Source: Ottelia alismoides
Taxonomy: Eukaryota > Streptophyta > Magnoliopsida > Alismatales > Hydrocharitaceae
Assembly: GCA_037367405.1 (NCBI GenBank)
Contig: JAZKJV010000391.1
Location: forward strand, 124,001-188,000
DNA length: 64,000 nucleotides
Reading direction: 5' to 3'
Shown here one piece after another: positions 1 through 12,600 of the stretch; the stretch's first letter is position 1, and each line of letters begins with the position of its first letter. A program made the translations under genes and the position numbers. Below the pieces are notes generated by a model. The model made no database searches and was not told the origin of the DNA. It saw only the letters and a program-made list of their open reading frames with translations.

Positions 1-284
1 ATTGTATAAAACAACATGATTATATTCAGTAACCTTAAAGTAGCTAATGACTAGTCATGTATAGGTAATCTTAGTGAGAAAATCATCCTACCATGTTGCT
101 CACAACTACTATTGCTTAAAATATCAATGTAGTTTATATGTAGCAACACAGAGTCTAAAGGGTGTCAACCAAATACTTCACTTGAAATCGATGGGTGGTT
201 GCCTAGTAATTCGCTACCCTAGGTAGTAAATGAAAGACGGGTAATTGTTTACTAGTCAGAGGAGTTGAGTTCTATGCACCCCTA

Positions 285-592
285 GGGCATGTTTGGTAAC
301 TGGATTGAGTTGGGTTGGAGTAACCTCCTGGGAATAGTAGCGGTTTGGATGGTTAGGAGGGTTGAAGATGATTGAATGTATAAATGTGATGTGATGTGAT
401 ATTGATTGTGTTATATTAATTTTTTAATGACTAGAAAATATTTTTATGTTAATTTTATTATTTGAACGTGGTTAAAAACTATTATAACAAAGAAATTGTA
501 TGGTTTATACAACTAATTCCAACCCAAGAATGTAGGGGTAGAGCAGAAGCTATGCTAGATTACTCGAGGTAACCTTGCAACCAAATTGGCCC
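285..592. mobile_element. PIF/Harbinger (Tourist)-like MITE
   Basis: A 308-bp AT-rich element without coding capacity. Its left end (GGGCATGTTTGGTAAC) and the reverse complement of its right end (GGGGCCAATTTGGTTGC) are imperfect inverted repeats. It is flanked by CTA on both sides (282-284 and 593-595), matching the 3-bp target duplication usual for Harbinger-type elements. Inferred to be non-autonomous. The 3-bp duplication alone is weak evidence; the paired ends carry the call. Confidence 0.55.
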
Positions 593-739
593 CTAGTCTC
601 TAAATCAGACGGGGTACTCTAACATGTATATGGCCATATATATTGTTGTGCACGAATAATCACGCATGCATTCTCGCAAATACGTCGTCCAAATTAAACA
701 AATGCCAGTGAAATAACTTTTTATCGTTATATTATATAC

Positions 740-1732
740 AACAACAACAAAGCCTTTTCCCACAATTAAGTACGGTCGGCTACATGGATTCTTCGCCTCC
801 ATTCAGATCTATCTTGGTCAATCTTGGGCTTATATCCAAAAACTAAGATCCCTTCGTATAGTCTCTTTCCAACACTTCTTGGGCCGTCCCCGCCCTCTCT
901 TAGCCGGCTCAACATCCCAAAACTCACATCTCCTAACTGGTGCATCCGTTGATCTTCTTTGCAAATGACCAAACCATCTTAGGTGGTTTTCTCACACCTT
1001 ATCCTCGATCGGAGCTACACCAACTTTATTTCTGATTGCATCATTCCGAATATGATCTTTACGTGTGTGCCCACACATCCACCTTAGCATTTTCATTTCT
1101 GCTACATCCATTCTCTGCACATGTCTACGGTTCACAGGACAACATGCAGATCCATAGAGCATAGTAGGTCTCACGGCCGCTTTGTAAAACTTTACTTTAA
1201 TTTTTAAAGAAATTTCTTATCACAGAGAACATCAGAGGCTCCTCTCCACTTCAGCCAGGCTGCATTTATTCTATTCGTAACATCTCCATCAATTTCCCCA
1301 TCCTGTTGCAAAATAGATCCCATATATCTAAAAGAAATCTCTCTTCCGAATGTTATTGTCACCAATCTCCACCTCCATTGCTTCCATCAAAGGTGTACTC
1401 CATATATTTCGTCTTAGCCCTACTTATACGACATCCTTTAGTCTCCAATGCATGTCTCCAGACCTTAAGCTTCTCATTTATTCCATCTATAGTCTCGTCA
1501 ATCAACACAATATCATCAGCAAATAACATACACCAAGGTAACTCATCCTGAATGTGACTTGTCAACTCGTTCATAATCAAAGTAAAAAGAAATGAACTCA
1601 AAGCTGAACGTTGATGTGAACTAATGTTGATGTCAAAATAGTCGGTCTTCCCAGACGGGGTCCTTACACAAGATAAAACCCTATCATACATGTCATGTAT
1701 GAGGTTAATGTATAGGACATGTACTTGTCTCT
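740..1732 (-). mobile_element. 5'-truncated LINE (LINE-A family) with 14-bp target duplication
   Basis: Minus-strand non-LTR retrotransposon tail of about 1 kb. GTTATATTATATAC occurs directly at both ends (726-739 and 1733-1746), a 14-bp target-site duplication that fixes the insertion limits. The 3' end in element orientation is a (TTG)n tail next to GGAAAAGGCTTTGTTG, the same tail as the LINE at 39.1 kb. The 5' end is truncated inside the reverse transcriptase, as is usual for target-primed reverse transcription. Confidence 0.9.
766..1691 (-). pseudogene. LINE-A reverse transcriptase remnant
   Basis: Decayed C-terminal half of a LINE reverse transcriptase in several frames. Around 1490-1520 the catalytic motif FADDIVLID is readable, followed downstream by the conserved block with RPTMLYGSACC, VAEMKMLRWMCGHTR and KVGVAPIED (992-1174), and then by the element's C-terminal end with DRSEWRRRIHVAD (766-800). 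Frame changes and stops mean it cannot make enzyme. The same protein blocks are present in the LINE interrupted at 30.7-39.1 kb, so the two copies belong to one family. Confidence 0.85.
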
Positions 1733-1746
1733 GTTATATTATATAC

Positions 1747-2259
1747 GCAAGTAAAATATCAATTTTAAAATTTTGTTTCGAATTGTTTCAAGTATTAATT
1801 TTCAACACTAAAGCAGGCAAAGACCACTTAATGCAACAAAGGATTTTGTGTTGTATGCAAAGATAGGTACAATGCTTTCCATCGATCTACATGTTGGATG
1901 AAATACAAATGTCAAAATTTACACTTCGTGCATATCATGCAAGGAAAAATCAAACCCTAAACATGAATACTATGGGGAAGAAGTTTTTTGAATGTTCTTT
2001 ACAAGCTGCTGTTTTGAAATTTTTAGGGCATTCGCCCATTCGATATACTTACATAACTAAATGCAAAAGCTAAGAAATAAAAATTAGTTTCAAACTTAAG
2101 TTTATTATAAGTTTATTATTAGTTTCAAACTTAAGCTAAGAAATAAAACTTCATACATCTTCTCTCATATTGAACTTAACGGTAGGATTGTCACATTGCA
2201 ATATAAATAAGCCATTGGAGTAGCCACATTTTGTTCTATAAAACTAAATCACAAGAATA
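1747..2259. other. AT-rich stretch, nothing recognised
   Basis: Low-GC DNA with only a short unsupported 60-codon ORF. I see no conserved motif, RNA gene or repeat boundary here. Confidence 0.5.
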
Positions 2260-2702
2260 CAGAGCCTTTGTAAAAGTCGGTCGACTAGGCCGATTAGTCG
2301 GCCCAACTAGTCGAGTCGGTGGGGTAACCGACTCGACTAGGCCTAGTAGGCCATTAGTCGGTCAACCCGACTAATCGTGCCGACTACAAAGCCGACTGTT
2401 ACATAGAGATTTCTTAATTTTTTTTAGTTTTTCGGTTTTTTTAAAAGCTAACTTATTCTAATATACTTAATGTTATATTTAAAGACAACTACTTTTACTT
2501 CACTATGATAGTATAGAAAATGTACAAATCAATGTAAATATATAAGAATATGTGTATAAAAATTGATTTATATATTTAAACTAATTAAAAAAATCAAAAC
2601 CGACTAATGGCCGACTGAATCTGATTAGTCGCCCAACTGCCGATTAATCCTCAGTCAGTGACCCTGCCCACCAAATACTGACTACCGCTTTCTGCAACCT
2701 TG
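2260..2702. mobile_element. hAT-like MITE with subterminal CGACTAG-type repeats
   Basis: About 443 bp. Both ends are crowded with many direct and inverted copies of variants of GACTAG/CCGACTAATCGG, and the middle is AT-rich. The left end CAGAGCCTTTG and the reverse complement of the right end CAAGGTTGCAGAAAGCGG are loosely similar, as in hAT termini. No convincing 8-bp target duplication was found, so the exact limits are tentative. Confidence 0.5.
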
Positions 2703-2759
2703 CCGCCAAATATATGTCATATTTCAGCAAAAGCCATGTTCGACCCGTGGTCCTCATTC

Positions 2760-4130
2760 TTGGATTGTCCTAAAGAAATAGGTATGGCATGCTCGAATAG
2801 ACCTGTTAGTCTCCAGGAGCGTAGGTGAAGAGGCTCAACTTACCCTTGTTAAATCAAACGGATTAATGATCGAATTAGGTTTGTCGTTCGTTGTAGTCGG
2901 GTAAATCGAGACTGATCAAAAACCACTTCGATTAATATTCAATTAAATACGAGCGGAAACTGTATTTTACTTGGGCAAGCCCAACGTCGAACTCAGGGAG
3001 GCAGCTGTCTCCTTAGGTAAATTTTCAGTTAATCCTGATGTCAGATTTTCAGAAGAATATTTTTTTGATCTTTTATGCAATTACAAGAAAGACAATGCAA
3101 TTTCAAGCTAAATTTAAGTTAAATCACAAAAGATAGTCAAATGAAGTCCAAAATTAGTGAAACTTGGCCAGAATATGGAATGCTATGAAACTAAGTTACT
3201 GCAACGTGTTGGAATGGGGACGCATCGCTAAAGGACGATGGGGATTGAATATGAAGCGAGGATCGAACGGTTGGAATCACAACGCAGAAAGATGGCTGAG
3301 ATGGGGGCGTCTTGGGAACGATCCAGCGGTTGAGATCTGATGTGGAATGGATAGTGAGGATCTGAAAAAGAGAGGCACCATCGGATGATGGGGACAGAGG
3401 GGCGCATGGCGCGTTATGGGTAGGGACGCATGGCGCAACCAGAGGGCGCCACGTGGCCCAATCTGGTTGGTCAAAAAAGAATGTGAAATAAGAGGGAGAA
3501 ATGGGCGAATTTGGAAAAACTCAAAACATGAAAGTTATAGATCTCGATGAGATTTACAAGTTTCATGTTGACCAAAAATAGAATCAAGGTCGAATAAAGT
3601 GATAAAATACAATGGTACAAATATACATAAATATAGTGTACAATGGGGGCCCAAAACCCAAGTTTTGCATACGAGCTCTGATTTTAATGAAATTGGTCTC
3701 ATTTTGAAGGTCTCTGAACGTAGATTATTTTAAAAGTGAGTATACCTATTTTGGAGGTTGCATGAGAGAGATATGTGCATTCTAAAGTCCATGGTCTCCA
3801 ACTGGGTTTGGGGTTTTATTTGGGGGTCCTGTCAGGTTCGTCAGTCAGCCTTGTCTCCCTCGTGCAGTATGAGCAAGCAAAGCCTTTGACCAGGAGCAAG
3901 ATGGATTAGAAGCAAGGCGCGAGTCAGCTCTTAGTTCAGAGTGAATCCCGGCAAGTTTTTCATAATACATATACCCGTAAACAAGTGAAAGATTCCCCGA
4001 AAGCAGGTTCAAGGAGAAAGATGTTTGTCCTTCTTTCTAACTCACCTCACCCGCGCTCGAGCTCGCGCGTCAATTTCTACCTTCTCGTCCTCAGGCATGC
4101 ATCTCGGGCAATTTTACAAGTTAGCATTTT
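2760..4130. mobile_element. Ty3/gypsy LTR-like DNA, left of decayed gag-protease
   Basis: Non-coding DNA sharing blocks with 7.0-8.0 kb and 58-64 kb: a 45-bp imperfect palindrome (3525-3569), a CCACGTGGCCC block near 3450, and a GGGCCCAAAACCC block near 3650. The order of blocks is reversed relative to the copy right of the gag remnant, so this stretch seems to lie in the opposite orientation to it. TG...CA limits were not resolved. Assignment to the LTR of the neighbouring gypsy element is inferred. Confidence 0.4.
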
Positions 4131-4754
4131 TTTGGTATTTTAATTGTATTATTGTTGGTAATATATACAGTATAGAGTGAATTTATGGGTTGTAGGTTTA
4201 TTGTAAAATATATACATATTGGTGATTTTTACAAATGAATTTGGCTTCTTGTTTTGTGTAGATGCGAATGCTAAAATGCAGATGTTATCAATGCATGCAT
4301 GAATGCTAATTATGCAATATTGGTGGAAATATGCTCCTAATTACTCGGGAACAAGGCTCTTTTTTCAACTTTAAGAGTGATGAAGCACAGATTCATTAGT
4401 AGGAGGTTGCATGAAAAGTGTTTTCGTGAACGAACTGGCAGACCAAATGATCGACAATGTTCTCTCCAGATGAGAGCGGTTCCATGGTTGGGTTCTGTCT
4501 CCATGGCCCAACCATCATATTTGTGTTGCATTTTACCTCAGACCTAGAAGTTCCTAACTCAGTGCTGGATTTTATATCAGGTTTTTGAAACCTAGTCTGC
4601 TTCATATCTAGTTCAACATCTCCAAATTAGATCTTTCCCGAGATATAGACAAATAGGGCTCCTGCGGTCCGAAGGAAGGGCTGCCATAAGATCATCTGGG
4701 AATCTTTCCAATTCCTAGGGACATCCTTGCCAAGTACTGTAAAATCCACTAGAT
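4131..4754. other. Non-coding DNA between LTR-like DNA and gypsy protease
   Basis: Short overlapping minus-strand ORFs here show no recognisable reverse transcriptase, RNase H or integrase motif, so the gypsy element appears to lose its pol region directly after the protease. Confidence 0.4.
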
Positions 4755-7007
4755 AATTTATCCCTCGATATTGATTATAACATTCCTAATCTCTCCCCTA
4801 GGTCTCTTAGTTGATGTATCAGTAAATTGAAGTACGACTCTTGACTTCCTAAGAGGTCCCATATTAAGATGTTCATAAAGTGTGGTGGGCATGAGATTGA
4901 TAGAGGAACCATAGTCTAATAGACTTCTAGCAAACATGATCTCATTGATCTGGCTAGTCACGAAGTGTGCACCCATGTCCCTCTTCTTCCTTGGAAGTTT
5001 ATTTCTGATTAACCGAGATGTAGAGATAGAGAGGATATGCTTCTTTGTTCGGCTTGAATTCTTTCTGCTTGTCCTTGTCGGTGTGCATCTCACCTTAAGG
5101 TATTTTCTGAAAGTCGTGTCTCTTTCTATCATTTCATCTAGGGAAAGAGTGACCTTGATGTTTCCCTTACAGATGTGTGCCATCTCTACATCATTTTTTG
5201 GTTTTTAAAATTTTCCTTCTTTCCAGTCGTTAGGGTACGAGGGAAAGGTGTGGGGTGATCAGAATCAGGAACTGAAACATCATTTTTATTGAAAATGGAA
5301 GTCAGTACATGACTCAGACTGACACCGACATTAGGATTCTGACTTGAAAAAGAAAATGATGGCTGTGGTTGCCAAGGTTGGTGTTGCTGCTGCTGTGAGT
5401 CTTCCTCTTCTGATTCAGACTCGCTTGACTCTAGGTAATGTTGTGATGCTCTGATGTGGGGTTTGCTGGTCTCTCCTCCTCTTCTTCCTCAGATGTATGC
5501 ATAGGTGTGGACACTAGGGCTATGTCACCGTGTTACTTAGCTCGATCTGGCATGGTTACGGTCTTTCCACTATTAAGAGAAATATGATTGGTGTTATCAT
5601 GTGAAAAGATCTCATATTCAGGTATCTGATCTTTGTGTCCAAGATTATTAGGGTTGTCTTGGACTTGAGCGGAGATAGCGGTTTGGGGTGCAGTGCACTC
5701 ATCTCTCCACCTGAAGAGTCGATTAATATGAACTCTCATGTCATGAAGCTCATCCAGAACTCGCTGAAGTTTGGGAGAGATTGAAGAGGAAGAGCCCGGA
5801 CCTTGCCTGAGGTTGCTTGTAATGATGGTATTGGCCCTCGCGTTGGTACTGTTGCTGATGTTGTGACTACGGGTTCTGATAACCCGGACGATACTGCTGG
5901 AACAGACGCTACTGTTGCGTTTGTTGTTGAGGCTGATAGCTGGGACGAGATTGTGGTGGACGAGGGTTCAGAGTAGAGTCGGATTTTGGTCAGTTGATTG
6001 GATCCATATTGTACCAGACTATGTTTATCTCCATGACTTGTGGAGGTTCCTCATAAACTATTTGTGCAGGGGTTTCTTCGGTTTGTTGGGTGAAAACTTG
6101 GTCTCCACCCCAGTGGCTATGTTTCCCTACCCCTTGCCCTTGAATGTAGTGAATTTGGTGAATGGAGGCAGGAGGTGCAGTCAGGGTAGGCATCTGGATC
6201 TTAGATACCCTTTCAGCCAGTTCTTCCATCTGCCTGGGTAGTTTGGCCAGTTTTTCCATACTGGTTGACTTATGGAGTTCATCCACTTCTTATAAACCTG
6301 TTCGACTACAATTAGCTTGTCAGCTACTATTCCCATATCCGCATTTTGGTCTGTCGACATATTGTTCACAGCCTTCTTGGCTCCCTCCTTAGCTAAAAGT
6401 GAAAGGGAAATGGCCATGTAGGCCTGGCTTGTGGCATGTGCTCAGCTAGAGTCTGTTAATTTCTCGAACACCTTGTAAACAATGTCCTCGTGACGTCCCA
6501 TGTAGCTTCCTCCGCATGAGGCACTCACTAAACCTTACGTCTCAGGGTTCAATCCACTAAAAAGACTCTGGAGTAGCATTATCTTGCGTGTGCCATAATA
6601 TGGACATTTACGAATTAGGTCTGTGGGTCCCAGATCTCATGGAATGGTTCATTAGGGAGTTGGGTGAAGCTTGTGAGCTTGATCCTCATTTGGTTAATTC
6701 TACTTACTGGGTAGAATATCTTTAAAAGTAGAGTCTTGAAAGTAGCCCATGTGGTGACCACTTCCCCTAGATTTTTTAGAGAACATGTCTCCTTATCAGT
6801 CAAAGCAAAGGGGACAGCTCTCAACCTTAAGTAGTCTTGACTAACCCTAGGGTGGGAAAGGTTATCACAGACTAGCTCAAAGTCTCAGAGAAATGCATAG
6901 GATTCTTCATGATTGTTTCCTCCGAACTTAGGTAGCAACTGATGGATCTCAGACTCATCATGCTAAAATTGGTCAATTAGGCTATGTTCCCCAAGATCCA
7001 TATGCAT
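4755..7007 (-). pseudogene. Decayed Ty3/gypsy gag and aspartic protease
   Basis: Minus-strand remnant of an LTR retrotransposon, broken by many frameshifts and stops. Reading from 7007 downwards: a gag core (6824-6615) with VTTWATFKTLLLKIFYPVSR and LTSFTQLPNEPFHEIW, matching the Ty3/gypsy gag pattern of a TTW..L...FL..FFP segment followed by a FRQ-like segment; a linker with MDELHKSTSMEKL (6286-5990); then the protease (5183-4758) with SLLDYGSSINLMP, the D-x-G-[AS] active-site context, and KRPRGEIRNV. Length is far short of a gag-pol, and reverse transcriptase onwards is missing. The protease wording suggests the Athila/Tat branch, which is an inference. Confidence 0.75.
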
Positions 7008-9240
7008 TTAATAATTAATATAGCATCATTAGCATTCATACATGTGTAAAAAATATTCGCATTTCATCATGTATATTTGCATAAAGTGTAAATTGGTCGA
7101 AAAAGCTGATAACTTCCCTTATTTTTAATTAATTCATTCTAACTCCGATTGACCACAAATCACCTCCATTGTGTAGATATTAACAACAAGAATAAAAAAT
7201 ACAAAAAATGCTAACTAAAATAAGTGTCAAATAAACCCAAGTCCTAATTTCACATCTGACGGACTAAAACACGCATATCTTCATCATACAGTGTCCAATT
7301 TTGGTCTACTCATTTTTAAAATTCTTCATTTTCAAATAGCTTCAAAACAAGACCAATTTCATAAAATTCGGAGCTCATATGTGAAAGTTGAGTTTTGGGC
7401 CTCTTTTGCGCATTTTAGTTTTTTGCGATTTTTGACCTGAGTTTTTATGTACATAATTAATCCTTTTAATTTTATTTCTTCTTCATTTGTGTTCTTTGAC
7501 AAAAGTTTTATCAAGCGGCATAAAAATCCAAATCCAAATCAAGACTGAAATCAAAGAAACTGACTGTGTCCAAGTATCCTTTGAGAGTCTGTACAAAATT
7601 TGCTTGTTTCATACTCCTATTTTATATTCATATTTTTTAATTAAATAAAAATCCAAAAAACTTAGATTAATGTGTAATTAAGGGTTCTGTATTTTATCAT
7701 ATTTTTCTAGATTTTTTATCCTCTTTTAAAACCACCAAAAAAATTACAAAACTTTAAAAAGACAGTTTTCTATACACATGAAGACCACCAAAAATACCAC
7801 TTCGTACAAATGCTCTCGACCTTCATGAAAATATTGTAGATCTCATCGAGACGAATAACTTTTGTGAAGGAAATTTTTTTATCCGAGGTCTCCTTCTATT
7901 TCTTTTATATTTTTCTTTCCTTTTAAATTTTGAAAATTTTGATGGTGACACGTGGAGCCCTGGGCATGCCACGTGGCACCCTCGCTTCTGTCTCCTTCCG
8001 CCCCCAGGTCACGTGCACCGCACGTGACCCGTTCCCCCTCCCTCCGTCATCCTAGAATGCCTTCCCTTCCTAGCCCTATAACGGCCACCGCCCCTCGTCG
8101 GCCGTTACTACCTCCGCGTAGCGCCCCACCTTGTCGTTACCCATTTCGCCCTCCTATAAAGCCCCTCCCCTCGTCGGCATTCTTCCCCATCTGCCATTAT
8201 CCCCGAAGGTCGGTGACAACGACCTTGATCTGCGAGATCCAGTGGTCGAGCTTCGACCCCTGCTTCCTCGCTCCCGTGAGCGTTTGAGCCTCGTCGTGAC
8301 CTCGCCCGCGGCTGAGGCGATTACCAAGAGGGAGCCTCCGCATGTTCGATCCCAAGCGACCCTCTTCCTCTGTCACTCTTTGTCTCCTTTCTCTTCTTTC
8401 CAGATCACCACCGCTCGACACCGCCCCCAACCTATGGTCCCCTGCTCGCCACGCCCCCTGCGCCAAGCCGCCCTTGCACCGCTACCTCCTCCCGACCACG
8501 CTCGGCCGCCCCCTTCACCACCAGGCACCTCTGCTCCCGTCTCCTTTGCACTCATCATTTTGCTTGCAGGTACATGAGTTGACCGAGCTCCCTACTCCAC
8601 GTCGCCGCTCGCGAGTGCCTCGCGGCTTCACCTCCAGTCGTGTGTCGACGGAGGTGGAGCCGACTGCCTGACGCAATGCACCTTCGACTAGGGTACGTAC
8701 CGCCATCGCTCCACTGCTCGATAACCTCGCCATCGACCGGCCTTTGTCGCCTCTATACCAGGCTCTGCCGCTCACCCTTCAGCTTCGCCACCTCCGCTAA
8801 TCATAGGATCGGGGTCCCAGCCCTTGATCCTAACCGCCCCCCTCGCCCGGCCCTCGGCCCAAGCCACGAGGCTCGGGTCAATCAGAGCTACAAACACCCA
8901 CCACATGGGGGATCGGGTTCCTGAGCCTAGGCCTCAGCACCAAGCTATAGTGCGCACGTGCGGCAGTGGACAATTTGGAAATAGGCCCCCGGATTTTCAA
9001 GAAATATCATTAGAAGCGAGCAAATGGAGGAAGCGAATTGTTGAACCATTAGAATCATTGTGTTGTGTGATTGTGCATGTTTATGTTACTTGATCGTTGT
9101 TTTGCTTATGCGATGTTGATCGGATATAATTCCAACATCGGGACGTAACTCAACCGTTATTGACACCTGACTTTAGCAAAAAGGATCTAAATTTGATTCT
9201 CACGATCCGAGTTATGCTCCATCGGTACTCTCCCAGGTAT
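7008..9240. mobile_element. Ty3/gypsy LTR-like DNA, right of gag remnant
   Basis: Non-coding. AT-rich to 7950, then GC- and pyrimidine-rich from about 7955 to 8930. It contains an imperfect palindrome at 7820-7870 and two CACGTGG motifs near 7950-7980, blocks shared with 3.4-3.7 kb and 63.5-63.8 kb. Long ORFs on both strands at 7952-8924 look like by-products of C-rich sequence: they overlap in several frames and have no domain. Limits of the LTR were not resolved. Confidence 0.4.
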
Positions 9241-9624
9241 ACCAAAAGGCTTCCCAGGTTATAAAAAACGAGCTATTTGCATTAATCACTGAAACAAATG
9301 TGTTTAATACATACAAATATTACAAACAAACAACCAGTGATACTCATATATAAAGGCACAGAGCCACCTGTGAGCAAACTCCCCAGCAAGATCCCTTATA
9401 ACAAGCCCAATACAAGCCCTCACCTGCCTTCCATGACTTTCATGGGTTTCCAAGGACCGAGACGACGACAATTTCTACAAAGGGTAAAAAGGAAGATATT
9501 TGGCCTGTACAGAAACATATACACGGGGGATAGCACCCATTGCGAAAATTTCTACAAATATGGCACAATGTGCTATTGGCTCACTAAAACTCGGCAAAGC
9601 ACAATAAGAGACATCAAACACGAA
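9241..9624 (-). other. Probable 3' UTR/flank of VPS41 block
   Basis: Sequence directly downstream of the VPS41 stop codon. No conserved ORF. Role inferred from position only. Confidence 0.4.
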
Positions 9625-12600
9625 TCACCCAGAGGCTGTAGTACACAATACACAGCGTAAATGCGGCCCCCTTCTATTTTCATTATTCTCTTCATCGGTA
9701 CCATTGCCTTCATCCGAAGAGTTATGATCGCTGTTCGTAGAATCTGAAGCATCCATGAGGCACGAGACATGGTAGCAATGGCAACAAAAGAAGACCACAA
9801 CGGAAAGGTTTTGTAGAGAGAAGGGATCAAAGCACAAGCAACACCTTCCCCCACCCCGGGTTTTGCACTTGAGATCTAAGGTCCGGACACCAGAAGATCG
9901 CTCTGCCTCATACGAGGAATTGAGATTTGGTCTTTTTGAGAGGGCCTCCTCCTCGATACTGCCCAGATAGACCCCATGTTTGGCCTCTTTGTAGTATTTG
10001 AACAATAAGTTGACACAGTCAGCCTGTCACATGTTAAAAAAAGAGCTAAAAATGCATCTTTCTCAAAAAAAAAAAAACAAACAAACAAAAGGACTAAAAT
10101 GCAAATCTTATTAGTTAAACCGGATACCTTAAGTATATCGTTGCATCCGTGACGAAGGGAAGTCTCCGTGCGATAGTCTGTGATGATTTTCACAAGGCGG
10201 TCCCTAAGTCTGAAGCAGCAATTCTTACAGAATGAGCGATTTTGAAAATAGGATAAATCAAGATATCAAATAAAACGTTAATGCATATTATTGGAGGCAG
10301 TGTACTAGAAAAAAGACTTGAGTGTTGGTTATCTATAACTGGTATCATTCTTAAATACTAGAGTGTGAACCTTACATTGGACTTTGCTCTATGTTTTTCA
10401 TACACTTTTCCCTTCTTTCAAGGCCTAATGGCCATATCTTAGTTTTCTTTATGATTAGTCTAACTTATCGTGGTTCAAGGCTGTGTTGGCCATTTTCTAG
10501 ATGTAAAAGTAGCGTGCCTCTCACTCTGAACTTCATGCATACATTTTTTCATATTAACGAAAGCGGTTACCCGCATAATATCAGGCTTATGAATAAAAAA
10601 ACCTTGCATTCAAATGGAACTCAGCTTTTTACTATCGTAGTAGAAAAGATTTTTAGTCTAAAATTAGTATTTACTAAAAAAATACACACTTTGTTCACCT
10701 CATCCAGCATCGTTTCTCAGAAAATTCAGCTCATACCACGCATGCCATCGGAGGTCTCATCTTGATTTGTGTATCATGGCATAAGTATAAAGCTCTTTAG
10801 GGTTTCATTTCGGTTAAAAATCTGGAGTGCTGACATAAAGTAAAAGGTAAGATTATGTTAAAGTAGCAGTTTAAAAACATTAGACCACCTCTAAATTTTG
10901 ATAAGCAAGGGTCTATACACAGCCACAATGTCAAGGCTAACTGAAAGTAAACGATATAAATAAGACAATATTACCACAATAATATGCACATACCATGCAG
11001 TCACCCCAATCTATGCCATCAAACAATATGCCCAAATCATATAATGGTAGACAGGTGAATATTGTCCAGACAATTTGCATTGGCTGATGACAATTAAAAG
11101 AAATATCAGTTTCCTCCTATTACACACAGATACACATATAGCTAGTTAGACAGATCTAACTAAATCTTTTGTCATAAAACCACAAAAGACAACTTTAATT
11201 GATGTATTACTGGTAATCGGTTTATATGTTGATTGGAGACTGGACTGGTAAGATTGATAATAGACAATGACTAAGGGACTGTTCATTTGAGGAATAAAGA
11301 GGGATATCCCACCTTCCTCTCACTCCATAGATGGTCAACATCTTGATCCTAGAGTCAAAATGAGGAATAAGATTCCCTCACTATTCCTCCATCATAAACC
11401 TCTCTTGCAAAAAAAAAACTAGCACTTATCTTACAATCTTATCTAACACAATCCCCTTATCCCTCCTTATCCTTTCCCTCCTACCGAATATAAAATAGCA
11501 AATAACTACCCCTTATCCATCCTTATTCCTTCTAATCCTCTTCCTCCAACCAATATGAAACAATGTCTTTTCCCTGCTAACCCTTGCTCTTGTTCCTCTA
11601 CTGTTAGAAAATCGGAAGCGGAAGCGGAAACGATAAACAGAGCATAAGAAGAAGAAACATCAACATGGGAACACCATGATTTTACGTGGAACCCTACTCC
11701 GTGAGGAGCGGGATGAAACCACGGGAGAAGCCCTCAACAGGGCGTGTTTGTCTATTGACTTTCTCTCAATGAGTACAGGAGGTCTGGGGCTCCTTATATA
11801 GCCTCTCCAGAGCCTCCAAGTCCCATTGTTGGACGATGAGGGACTAAACACTAGATGGGGTAAATGGATCTCCTCCAGGATCCATTTACCCTGCTACAAC
11901 TCAATATAGCGCATACACGAATACTCCAACACTCCCCCTCAAGCTGGAGCATGCAATGCTCAGCTTGGACAAACAGAAAGAAACTCAACTCAACGCTACA
12001 GGGCACTACGGACAATATCAACCCAACGCGCACATTGCTGCAGTCGAGGACGTTGCTTCTCATGTCGTGCAGGTGAGGAGGACGAACGGGCTGGAGTGTG
12101 AGTCAACTGAAGACTCGGAATCTGACAGTCGAGTCTGAACTCGCGCCTGAAGTCTCCTCGTCGGAGAACCGGGTCTCTCCCATCTGGCTCAGAGAATGGT
12201 GCACTGCTCTGGTGTACCTATGATACCACATGAAAACCCTTACCCTCAAGGGAATGGTCCTCTGCTCTGGAGTCCCTATGGCTCACATGAAAACTCTGGC
12301 CGAACAACAACAAGACAGAATGATGGGGACCTCTGACAATGATGGCGACATATGCTTATCTGAAATTGACCGCATCCATGTGCGTGTCTGAAACTGGACT
12401 CGGAACTATCTGATGCCGAGTCTGAAACTGGATCTGAACCGTAGAGTCTGAAATCTGATCGATCTGGAAATCTGAATCTGCATCTGGAATACAAGACCTG
12501 TGACTCTACATATATACTCCCCCTTTCTCCCATACTGGTCTGAAAAACATGGATGACAATCATCGACCAAGTTGGGAGAAGACAAAGAAATTGGGGGTAC

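Noticed and set aside
7952..8924. Proline/arginine-rich ORFs on both strands
   Set aside because: C-rich LTR-like DNA opens several frames at once. No conserved motif.
11280..11601. MITE beginning GGGACTGTTCATTTGAGG
   Set aside because: Left end looks MITE-like, but no matching right end could be found on either side of the LTR insertion.
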